From Glandiceps talaboti (taxonomy: Eukaryota; Hemichordata; Enteropneusta; Spengelidae): a stretch of DNA of 64,000 nt. Of this stretch, positions 1 to 10,336 are shown in pieces (position 1 is the first letter of the stretch; the number at the start of each line of letters is the position of its first letter). Below the pieces are notes generated by a model that saw only the letters and a program-made list of their open reading frames with translations, made no database searches and was not told the DNA's origin. A program made the translations under genes and the position numbers. The stretch spans positions 15,838,721 to 15,902,720 of the forward strand of contig NC_135571.1 in the NCBI RefSeq assembly GCF_964340395.1, in the 5' to 3' direction.

Positions 1-449
1 TTATAACTATTACAAAACCGGCATAAAACGAGTCAAAATTCAACAAAAATAATTTCAAATCGGTCAAAACTAAAAGTAATCGGTCGAAACCTGTCCAAAG
101 AAGTCGAAAACCTGTGCAATTTAGGCCAAACCGGTCAAGACATGTCCAATCTAGGTCAAAATATAAGCATACGTGTCAAAACCTGTTAAAACTTCCTAAA
201 ACAAGTTTTTGACTGACCAAAACCGATAAAAAGTACTCAAAATCTGTGTAAACCTATCCAATCCTGTCGAAAACATGTCAAAACTTATCACACCTGTCTA
301 TATCTGTCCACAACCATTCCAAACCCATCAAAACGGATAAAAACCGGTGCAAACCTTTTCCAAACGAATCAAAACTGGTCAAAACCTATTCAAACCAATT
401 AAAATTTTGTGCAAACGACTAAAAACATGTTAAAACCAGTCAAAACTAT
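1..449 (+). repeat. Partial unit: 3' tail of an L unit
   Basis: This is the end of an L-type unit cut by the window start. It matches 3293-3741 of the next unit, including sequence up to 376 that lies within the L-specific 1,010 bp segment, so the cut unit is L type. It reads ACGTGTC at 171-177, where most units read ACGAGTC; the unit at 3742-7039 shares the ACGTGTC variant near 6761. Confidence 0.93.
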
Positions 450-545
450 TCAAAACGGATGAAAACGGGACAAAATCTGTCCAAAGTAGTCCAAAACTTT
501 GGCAAACGAGTTAAAACTGGGTAAGATATGGCCACATCGGTTCAA
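290..545 (+). repeat. Internal duplication A, copy 1
   Basis: It resembles 1965-2235 about 1.7 kb further on. Shared landmarks in the same order are TATCTGTCCACAACCATTC, CAAACGA(A/T)TCAAAACTG, TGCAAACGACT, AAAACTATTCAAAAC, TGAAAACGGGAC and GGCAAACGAGT. The copies differ by many substitutions and a few indels, so the duplication is much older than the spread of the whole unit. Confidence 0.8.
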
Positions 546-834
546 AAAGCAGTGAAAACAATCTAAAATCTGTGAAAACGATTCAAAACCAATTGAAACC
601 GATCGAAACATGTCTAAACTGAGTGAATACCGGTCAAAACCTCTCCACACAGGAATAAAATATGTGCAAATTTGTTAAAACCGGTTAAAACCTATTAAAA
701 CCATTTTAAACCAGTCAAAACCTGTCGGAATCAGTCCAAAACATACGCAAATGAGTAAAAACTGGTACAAATAACTCCAAACCGGTTTTAAACAGGTCAA
801 CACCAACCAAAAAAATGTCAAAACCTGTGCAAAT

Positions 835-1130
835 ATGTTAAAACCTCAAAAATCCAGTTGGAAACTGTCCAAAGCGGTCAAAACCTGTCGTAACCATTCC
901 AAACAAGTCGAAACTCGAACAGACCTGTCCACAATGGGTGCAATTTATTCAAAACCTGTCCAAGCTGGTCCAAACCAGTGTAAAACCGATGCAAACGAGT
1001 TGATACCGATCAAAACCTGTCCAAACCTGTGCAAAATCTGTGGAAACCTGTCAAAACTTTTCCGAACCAGTCTAAAACCTTTCCAAACGAGTTAAAACTG
1101 GTCAAAACCTGTGTATACTGTTTTAAATCT
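835..1130 (+). repeat. Internal duplication B, copy 1
   Basis: It resembles 1300-1605. Shared landmarks in order are CTGTCCAAAGCGGTC, AACCTGTCGTAA, CTGGTCCAAAC(C/T)AGTGT, CAAAATCTGTGGAAAC and ACTGGTCAAAACCTGT. The offset is about 428 bp in the right part and about 465 bp in the left part because of an indel. The 9 bp insertion of S units falls inside this copy. Confidence 0.82.
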
Positions 1131-1299
1131 TTCAAAATCGATCAACATTCGACAAAACTTTTGCAAAACATTTAAAACCTGTCCAAACAAGTCAAAACCT
1201 GTTAGAAATTATTCGAAACAGGTCGAAACCTGTCCAACCTGGTCCAAAACAGGTTCAAAGGAGTCAAAATCTATATAAAATTGTCAAAACCTGTGCACA

Positions 1300-1605
1300 C
1301 CTGTCAAATCCTCACAGAACCAGTTCGAAATCTGTCCAAAGCGGTCCAAACCTGTCGTAAAATAGGTTTAATTGATTTAAAACCTGTCCAAACTGGTCCA
1401 AACTAGTGTGAAACATATGCAAACTGATCGGTACCTGTCCACAGCAGTTTCAAACTTGTCAAAAGCGATAGAAACTGGTTCAAACCTGTACAAAATCTGT
1501 GGAAACTTGTCATAACTTTTTCAAACCAGACCGAAACCATTAGAAGCGGTCAAAACCTGTTGCAAACGAGTCAAAACTGGTCAAAACCTGTCTATACATT
1601 TGTCA
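1300..1605 (+). repeat. Internal duplication B, copy 2
   Basis: This is the partner of 835-1130. Exchange between the two copies at the CTGGTCCAAAC(C/T)AGTGT landmark gives exactly the 428 bp deletion of unit 6, which supports the pairing. Confidence 0.82.
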
Positions 1606-1630
1606 AAAATTGTGCAAAAGATTCAAAACC

Positions 1631-1830
1631 AGGTTTAGATAGACTTAGTCTGGTTGGGGTTTCACGTGTTTTGATTACTTCTGGACAATTTTGGACAAGT
1701 TTATAAAAGGTTTTCGACCGGTTTTGAAACTTTTGCACGGTTTTGGTCAATTTTGTTCGGTTTGAAACCAGTGCGAGCAAGTTTTACCTAGTTTTGACTA
1801 TTTTGCAACATGTTTTGACAGAGTTTAAGT
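1631..1830 (-). repeat. Strand-inverted monomer block (example in unit 1; one per complete unit)
   Basis: Over about 200 bp the + strand switches from A-tracts (GTCAAAAC) to T-tracts (GTTTTGAC), so the monomers run in reverse. T-runs start at 1689, 1700, 1711, 1722, 1731, 1741, 1751 and 1761, keeping the 10-11 bp rhythm. The left edge holds a small inverted repeat, AACCAG (1627-1632) and CTGGTT (1650-1655). The block is present once in each of the 24 complete units; the main variation noticed is GTGCGAGC or GTGTGAGC. It probably came from one old inversion in the founder unit, before amplification. Confidence 0.9.
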
Positions 1831-1964
1831 TAGTATAGGAACAAACTGGTCCGAAACCAGTGCAAAAACTCAAAACCGTTCAAAATCTGTGGAAACAAAC
1901 TCAAAACCAGTCAAAATCAGTAAAAAACCGGTGCAAATCTATTCAAAACCAAAAACCTTATCTC

Positions 1965-2235
1965 ATCTGTCCATATCTGTCCACAACCATTCTAAACCTG
2001 TTATACCAATCAAAACAGATAAAAAGCGGTGATTATTGGTGCAATTTGGTCCAAACCTTTTGCAAACGATTCAAAACTGATCAAAATCTATTCAAAACAG
2101 TTGATATTCTATGCAAACGACTTAAAACAGGTTAAAACCAATCAAAACTATTCAAAACAAATGAAAACGGGACACAACCTGTCCAAAGCAGTCCAAAACT
2201 CGGGCAAACGAGTCCACATCTGTTCCTACCAGGTC
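1965..2235 (+). repeat. Internal duplication A, copy 2
   Basis: This is the partner of 290-545 in the same unit. It has extra monomers near 2025-2050 relative to copy 1. Both copies recur in every unit where their region is retained. Confidence 0.8.
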
Positions 2236-2659
2236 TAAAATATTTGCAATTGATTCAAATTCTATAGAATCTGGTCAAAACCAGTCCATAATCTGTGCAA
2301 ACGACAAAAAACTGATAAAAAACTCTCAAAACAATTTTTAAACAGGTCAAAACCAATGAATACCGGGCAATCTGGTCCAAACATTGTCCAAACCGGTAAA
2401 AACCGATCAAAATTGGTCAAAACCGGTGTAAACTAGTCAAAATTTGCCAAAACATGTCCGAACTCGTTTCAAACAATTCAAAACAAACAAAACCGGTCAA
2501 AACCTGTAGACATTAGTCACTGTTTAAACGTGTACAAAGCTGGTACAAATCAGTATAAGCCGCTTTTGAACTTGTTTTAAAAACCGTTCGATAGAGGTCA
2601 AAAACCTGTACAATAGATTCAAAACTAGTAAAACTCTGTTAATACATGTTTTAAAACTG

Positions 2660-3669
2660 TAAAAAGATCAACACTTGTTTAAACCTGTGCAAAAAAGTCA
2701 AAACCTGTCCTAACGAGTCTAAACCTGTTAAAAATCATTCCAAACTGGTCGAAACCTGTCCAACTAGGTCAAACACCCGTGCAATTTATTCAAAGCCGGT
2801 CAAAACCTGTCCAAACCACGTCAAAACAGGTGCAACCGAGTAAATACCGATCAGAATTTGTCCAAAACAATGGAAACCTATCTAAAACCATTACAAATAG
2901 GTGAACACTATACCAAACCGGTTGAAACTGGTCAAAACCGGTCAAAACCGTGCAAAACTTGTTAAAGCTTGTGCACATATGTCAAACTCACCTCACCAAA
3001 CTAGTCCAAACAGGTCAAAACCCGACCAAACCTGTCGAAATCTATTCATCCAGGTCCTAAATAGGTGTATTTGACGTAGAACATGTCCAAACCGATCGAA
3101 ACCTGTCTAAACTGTTCACACCCGATAAAAACAGGTCCAAAACTGTGCAAAAACTTGGCAAAACATGTACAAAACATTCCAAAACGGTTATAACCTGTCC
3201 AAACAAGTGAAAAAACCTATGCAAACGAGTCAAAATCGGTTGACAACCGATGCAAACCTGATCAAAAAACTGTGTAAACCTGTCAAAATCGTTTATAACT
3301 ATTACAAAACCGGCATAAAACGAGTCAAAATTCAACAAAAATAATTTCAAATCGGTCAAAACTAAAAGTAATCGGTCGAAACCTGTCCAAAGAAGTCGAA
3401 CACCTGTGCAATTTAGGCCAAACCGGTCAAGACATGTCCAATCTAGGTCAAAATATAAGCATACGAGTCAAAACCTGTTAAAACTTCCTAAAACAAGTTT
3501 TTGACTGACCAAAACCGATAAAAAGTACTCAAAATCTGTGTAAACCTATCCAATCCTGTCGAAAACATGTCAAAACTTATCACACCTGTCTATATCTGTC
3601 CACAACCATTCCAAACCCATCAAAACGGATAAAAACCGGTGCAAACCTTTTCCAAACGAATCAAAACTG
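2660..3669 (+). repeat. L-specific 1,010 bp segment (example in unit 1)
   Basis: This segment is present in every L unit and absent from every short unit. AAAACTG occurs at 2653-2659, just before it, and again as its last seven bases (3663-3669). Short units keep a single AAAACTG flanked by the left sequence of the first copy and the right sequence of the second, so the deletion went through this 7 bp microhomology. The segment is built of ordinary monomers and includes 2700-2900, a diverged relative of 910-1130. I see no gene in it. Confidence 0.92.
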
Positions 3670-3741
3670 GTCAAAACCTATTCAAACCAATTAAAATTTT
3701 GTGCAAACGACTAAAAACATGTTAAAACCAGTCAAAACTAT

Positions 3742-6700
3742 TCAAAACGGATGAAAACGGGACAAAATCTGTCCAAAGTAGTCCAAAACTTTGGCAAACG
3801 AGTTAAAACTGGGTAAGATATGGCCACATCGGTTCAAAAAGCAGTGAAAACAATCTAAAATCTGTGAAAACGATTCAAAACCAATTGAAACCGATCGAAA
3901 CATGTCTAAACTGAGTGAATACCGGTCAAAACCTCTCCACACAGGAATAAAATATGTGCAAATTTGTTAAAACCGGTTAAAACCTATTAAAACCATTTTA
4001 AACCAGTCAAAACCTGTCGGAATCAGTCCAAAACATACGCAAATGAGTAAAAACTGGTACAAATAACTCCAAACCGGTTTTAAACAGGTCAACACCAACC
4101 AAAAAAATGTCAAAACCTGTGCAAATATGTTAAAACCTCAAAAATCCAGTTGGAAACTGTCCAAAGCGGTCAAAACCTGTCGTAACCATTCCAAACAAGT
4201 CGAAACTCGACCAGACCTGTCCACAATGGGTGCAATTTATTCAAAACCTGTCCAAGCTGGTCCAAACCAGTGTAAAACCGATGCAAACGAGTTGATACCG
4301 ATCAAAACCTGTCCAAACCTGTGCAAAATCTGTGGAAACCTGTCAAAACTTTTCCGAACCAGTCTAAAACCTTTCCAAACGAGTTAAAACTGGTCAAAAC
4401 CTGTGTATACTGTTTTAAATCTTTCAAAATCGATCAACATTCGACAAAACTTTTGCAAAACATTTAAAACCTGTCCAAACAAGTCAAAACCTGTTAGAAA
4501 TTATTCGAAACAGGTCGAAACCTGTCCAACCTGGTCCAAAACAGGTTCAAAGGAGTCAAAATCTATATAAAATTGTCAAAACCTGTGCACACCTGTCAAA
4601 TCCTCACAGAACCAGTTCGAAATCTGTCCAAAGCGGTCCAAACCTGTCGTAAAATAGGTTTAATTGATTTAAAACCTGTCCAAACTGGTCCAAACTAGTG
4701 TGAAACATATGCAAACTGATCGGTACCTGTCCACAGCAGTTTCAAACTTGTCAAAAGCGATAGAAACTGGTTCAAACCTGTACAAAATCTGTGGAAACTT
4801 GTCATAACTTTTTCAAACCAGACCGAAACCATTAGAAGCGGTCAAAACCTGTTGCAAACGAGTCAAAACTGGTCAAAACCTGTCTATACATTTGTCAAAA
4901 ATTGTGCAAAAGATTCAAAACCAGGTTTAGATAGACTTAGTCTGGTTGGGGTTTCACGTGTTTTGATTACTTCTGGACAATTTTGGACAAGTTTATAAAA
5001 GGTTTTCGACCGGTTTTGAAACTTTTGCACGGTTTTGGTCAATTTTGTTCGGTTTGAAACCAGTGTGAGCAAGTTTTACCTAGTTTTGACTATTTTGCAA
5101 CATGTTTTGACAGAGTTTAAGTTAGTATAGGAACAAACTGGTCCGAAACCAGTGCAAAAACTCAAAACCGTTCAAAATCTGTGGAAACAAACTCAAAACC
5201 AGTCAAAATCAGTAAAAAACCGGTGCAAATCTATTCAAAACCAAAAACCTTATCTCATCTGTCCATATCTGTCCACAACCATTCTAAACCTGTTATACCA
5301 ATCAAAACAGATAAAAAGCGGTGATTATTGGTGCAATTTGGTCCAAACCTTTTGCAAACGATTCAAAACTGATCAAAATCTATTCAAAACAGTTGATATT
5401 CTATGCAAACGACTTAAAACAGGTTAAAACCAATCAAAACTATTCAAAACAAATGAAAACGGGACACAACCTGTCCAAAGCAGTCCAAAACTCGGGCAAA
5501 CGAGTCCACATCTGTTCCTACCAGGTCTAAAATATTTGCAATTGATTCAAATTCTATAGAATCTGGTCAAAACCAGTCCATAATCTGTGCAAACGACAAA
5601 AAACTGATAAAAAACTCTCAAAACAATTTTTAAACAGGTCAAAACCAATGAATACCGGGCAATCTGGTCCAAACATTGTCCAAACCGGTAAAAACCGATC
5701 GAAATTGGTCAAAACCGGTGTAAACTAGTCAAAATTTGCCAAAACATGTCCGAACTCGTTTCAAACAATTCAAAACAAACAAAACCGGTCAAAACCTGTA
5801 GACATTAGTCCAAAACCTGTTTAAACGTGTACAAAGCTGGTACAAATCAGTATAAACCGCTTTTTAAACTTGTTTTAAAAACCGTTCGATAGAGGTCAAA
5901 AACCTGTACAATAGATTCAAAACTAGTAAAACTCTGTTAATACATGTTTTAAAACTGTAAAAAGATCAACACTTGTTTAAACCTGTGCAAAAAAGTCAAA
6001 ACCTGTCCTAACGAGTCTAAACCTGTTAAAAATCATTCCAAACTGGTCGAAACCTGTCCAACTAGGTCAAACACCCGTGCAATTTATTCAAAGCCGGTCA
6101 AAACCTGTCCAAACCACGTCAAAACAGGTGCAACCGAGTAAATACCGATCAGAATTTGTCCAAAACAATGGAAACCTATCTAAAACCATTACAAATAGGT
6201 GAACACTATACCAAACCGGTTGAAACTGGTCAAAACCGGTCAAAACCGTGCAAAACTTGTTAAAGCTTGTGCACATATGTCAAACTCACCTCACCAAACT
6301 AGTCCAAACAGGTCAAAACCCGACCAAACCTGTCGAAATCTATTCATCCAGGTCCTAAATAGGTGTATTTGACGTAGAACATGTCCAAACCGATCGAAAC
6401 CTGTCTAAACTGTTCACACCCGATAAAAACAGGTCCAAAACTGTGCAAAAACTTGGCAAAACATGTACAAAACATTCCAAAACGGTTATAACCTGTCCAA
6501 ACAAGTGAAAAAACCTATGCAAACGAGTCAAAATCGGTTGACAACCGATGCAAACCTGATCAAAAAACTGTGTAAACCTGTCAAAATCGTTTATAACTAT
6601 TACAAAACCGGCATAAAACGAGTCAAAATTCAACAAAAATAATTTCAAATCGGTCAAAACTAAAAGTAATCGGTCGAAACCTGTCCAAAGAAGTCGAAAA

Positions 6701-7039
6701 CCTGTGCAATTTAGGCCAAACCGGTCAAGACATGTCCAATCTAGGTCAAAATATAAGCATACGTGTCAAAACCTGTTAAAACTTCCTAAAACAAGTTTTT
6801 GACTGACCAAAACCGATAAAAAGTACTCAAAATCTGTGTAAACCTATCCAATCCTGTCGAAAACATGTCAAAACTTATCACACCTGTCTATATCTGTCCA
6901 CAACCATTCCAAACCCATCAAAACGGATAAAAACCGGTGCAAACCTTTTCCAAACGAATCAAAACTGGTCAAAACCTATTCAAACCAATTAAAATTTTGT
7001 GCAAACGACTAAAAACATGTTAAAACCAGTCAAAACTAT
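3742..7039 (+). repeat. L unit 2 (3,298 bp), with short-unit-like variants
   Basis: It carries CGACCAGACC and GTGTGAGC. Unlike the other L units it reads GATCGAAATT near 5698 and CCGCTTTTTAAAC near 5858, the states typical of short units, which explains the extra base in its length. The inverted block is about 4923-5122 and the L-specific segment is 5958-6967. The mix of S-like variants with an intact L segment marks it as recombinant or as ancestral to the S type. Confidence 0.95.
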
Positions 7040-10000
7040 TCAAAACGGATGAAAACGGGACAAAATCTGTCCAAAGTAGTCCAAAACTTTGGCAAACGAG
7101 TTAAAACTGGGTAAGATATGGCCACATCGGTTCAAAAAGCAGTGAAAACAATCTAAAATCTGTGAAAACGATTCAAAACCAATTGAAACCGATCGAAACA
7201 TGTCTAAACTGAGTGAATACCGGTCAAAACCTCTCCACACAGGAATAAAATATGTGCAAATTTGTTAAAACCGGTTAAAACCTATTAAAACCATTTTAAA
7301 CCAGTCAAAACCTGTCGGAATCAGTCCAAAACATACGCAAATGAGTAAAAACTGGTACAAATAACTCCAAACCGGTTTTAAACAGGTCAACACCAACCAA
7401 AAAAATGTCAAAACCTGTGCAAATATGTTAAAACCTCAAAAATCCAGTTGGAAACTGTCCAAAGCGGTCAAAACCTGTCGTAACCATTCCAAACAAGTCG
7501 AAACTCGAACAGACCTGTCCACAATGGGTGCAATTTATTCAAAACCTGTCCAAGCTGGTCCAAACCAGTGTAAAACCGATGCAAACGAGTTGATACCGAT
7601 CAAAACCTGTCCAAACCTGTGCAAAATCTGTGGAAACCTGTCAAAACTTTTCCGAACCAGTCTAAAACCTTTCCAAACGAGTTAAAACTGGTCAAAACCT
7701 GTGTATACTGTTTTAAATCTTTCAAAATCGATCAACATTCGACAAAACTTTTGCAAAACATTTAAAACCTGTCCAAACAAGTCAAAACCTGTTAGAAATT
7801 ATTCGAAACAGGTCGAAACCTGTCCAACCTGGTCCAAAACAGGTTCAAAGGAGTCAAAATCTATATAAAATTGTCAAAACCTGTGCACACCTGTCAAATC
7901 CTCACAGAACCAGTTCGAAATCTGTCCAAAGCGGTCCAAACCTGTCGTAAAATAGGTTTAATTGATTTAAAACCTGTCCAAACTGGTCCAAACTAGTGTG
8001 AAACATATGCAAACTGATCGGTACCTGTCCACAGCAGTTTCAAACTTGTCAAAAGCGATAGAAACTGGTTCAAACCTGTACAAAATCTGTGGAAACTTGT
8101 CATAACTTTTTCAAACCAGACCGAAACCATTAGAAGCGGTCAAAACCTGTTGCAAACGAGTCAAAACTGGTCAAAACCTGTCTATACATTTGTCAAAAAT
8201 TGTGCAAAAGATTCAAAACCAGGTTTAGATAGACTTAGTCTGGTTGGGGTTTCACGTGTTTTGATTACTTCTGGACAATTTTGGACAAGTTTATAAAAGG
8301 TTTTCGACCGGTTTTGAAACTTTTGCACGGTTTTGGTCAATTTTGTTCGGTTTGAAACCAGTGCGAGCAAGTTTTACCTAGTTTTGACTATTTTGCAACA
8401 TGTTTTGACAGAGTTTAAGTTAGTATAGGAACAAACTGGTCCGAAACCAGTGCAAAAACTCAAAACCGTTCAAAATCTGTGGAAACAAACTCAAAACCAG
8501 TCAAAATCAGTAAAAAACCGGTGCAAATCTATTCAAAACCAAAAACCTTATCTCATCTGTCCATATCTGTCCACAACCATTCTAAACCTGTTATACCAAT
8601 CAAAACAGATAAAAAGCGGTGATTATTGGTGCAATTTGGTCCAAACCTTTTGCAAACGATTCAAAACTGATCAAAATCTATTCAAAACAGTTGATATTCT
8701 ATGCAAACGACTTAAAACAGGTTAAAACCAATCAAAACTATTCAAAACAAATGAAAACGGGACACAACCTGTCCAAAGCAGTCCAAAACTCGGGCAAACG
8801 AGTCCACATCTGTTCCTACCAGGTCTAAAATATTTGCAATTGATTCAAATTCTATAGAATCTGGTCAAAACCAGTCCATAATCTGTGCAAACGACAAAAA
8901 ACTGATAAAAAACTCTCAAAACAATTTTTAAACAGGTCAAAACCAATGAATACCGGGCAATCTGGTCCAAACATTGTCCAAACCGGTAAAAACCGATCAA
9001 AATTGGTCAAAACCGGTGTAAACTAGTCAAAATTTGCCAAAACATGTCCGAACTCGTTTCAAACAATTCAAAACAAACAAAACCGGTCAAAACCTGTAGA
9101 CATTAGTCCAAAACCTGTTTAAACGTTTACAAAGCTGGTACAAATCAGTATAAGCCGCTTTTGAACTTGTTTTAAAAACCGTTCGATAGAGGTCAAAAAC
9201 CTGTACAATAGATTCAAAACTAGTAAAACTCTGTTAATACATGTTTTAAAACTGTAAAAAGATCAACACTTGTTTAAACCTGTGCAAAAAAGTCAAAACC
9301 TGTCCTAACGAGTCTAAACCTGTTAAAAATCATTCCAAACTGGTCGAAACCTGTCCAACTAGGTCAAACACCCGTGCAATTTATTCAAAGCCGGTCAAAA
9401 CCTGTCCAAACCACGTCAAAACAGGTGCAACCGAGTAAATACCGATCAGAATTTGTCCAAAACAATGGAAACCTATCTAAAACCATTACAAATAGGTGAA
9501 CACTATACCAAACCGGTTGAAACTGGTCAAAACCGGTCAAAACCGTGCAAAACTTGTTAAAGCTTGTGCACATATGTCAAACTCACCTCACCAAACTAGT
9601 CCAAACAGGTCAAAACCCGACCAAACCTGTCGAAATCTATTCATCCAGGTCCTAAATAGGTGTATTTGACGTAGAACATGTCCAAACCGATCGAAACCTG
9701 TCTAAACTGTTCACACCCGATAAAAACAGGTCCAAAACTGTGCAAAAACTTGGCAAAACATGTACAAAACATTCCAAAACGGTTATAACCTGTCCAAACA
9801 AGTGAAAAAACCTATGCAAACGAGTCAAAATCGGTTGACAACCGATGCAAACCTGATCAAAAAACTGTGTAAACCTGTCAAAATCGTTTATAACTATTAC
9901 AAAACCGGCATAAAACGAGTCAAAATTCAACAAAAATAATTTCAAATCGGTCAAAACTAAAAGTAATCGGTCGAAACCTGTCCAAAGAAGTCGAAAACCT

Positions 10001-10336
10001 GTGCAATTTAGGCCAAACCGGTCAAGACATGTCCAATCTAGGTCAAAATATAAGCATACGAGTCAAAACCTGTTAAAACTTCCTAAAACAAGTTTTTGAC
10101 TGACCAAAACCGATAAAAAGTACTCAAAATCTGTGAAAACCTATCCAATCCTGTCGAAAACATGTCAAAACTTATCACACCTGTCTATATCTGTCCACAA
10201 CCATTCCAAACCCATCAAAACGGATAAAAACCGGTGCAAACCTTTTCCAAACGAATCAAAACTGGTCAAAACCTATTCAAACCAATTAAAATTTTGTGCA
10301 AACGACTAAAAACATGTTAAAACCAGTCAAAACTAT
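7040..10336 (+). repeat. L unit 3 (3,297 bp)
   Basis: It carries CGAACAGACC, GTGCGAGC and the CGTTTACAAAG variant near 9124 that is shared only with L units 7 and 8. The inverted block is about 8221-8420 and the L-specific segment is 9255-10264. A private T-to-A change near 10136 gives CTGTGAAAACC. Confidence 0.95.

Larger units (their letters stand above)
450..3741 (+). repeat. L unit 1 (3,292 bp), reference unit
   Basis: This is the first complete unit. It carries CGAACAGACC and GTGCGAGC. It has a 5 bp loss near 2516-2525, where GTCCAAAACCTGTTT of other units reads GTCACTGTTT; unit 9 (24321) shares this loss. Its strand-inverted block is about 1631-1830 and its L-specific segment is 2660-3669. 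A private change gives GTCGAACACC at 3396-3405. No gene is present; the short open frames in it overlap on both strands and follow the monomer rhythm. Confidence 0.95.

Noticed and set aside
450-650. 66-codon open frame on the - strand, repeated in every unit
   Set aside because: It lies in monomer repeats, overlaps other frames, has no recognisable domain, and is conserved only as well as the surrounding DNA. Its recurrence reflects homogenised units, not selection on protein.
1272-1280. TATATAAAA as a promoter element in each unit
   Set aside because: It is isolated in A/T-rich monomers with no associated motif or downstream gene; not supported beyond chance.
1860-2135. 91-codon K/N/Q-rich frame on the + strand
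   Set aside because: It is translation of GTCAAAACC-type monomers. Composition is dictated by the repeat, and an overlapping 69-codon frame shares the same DNA.
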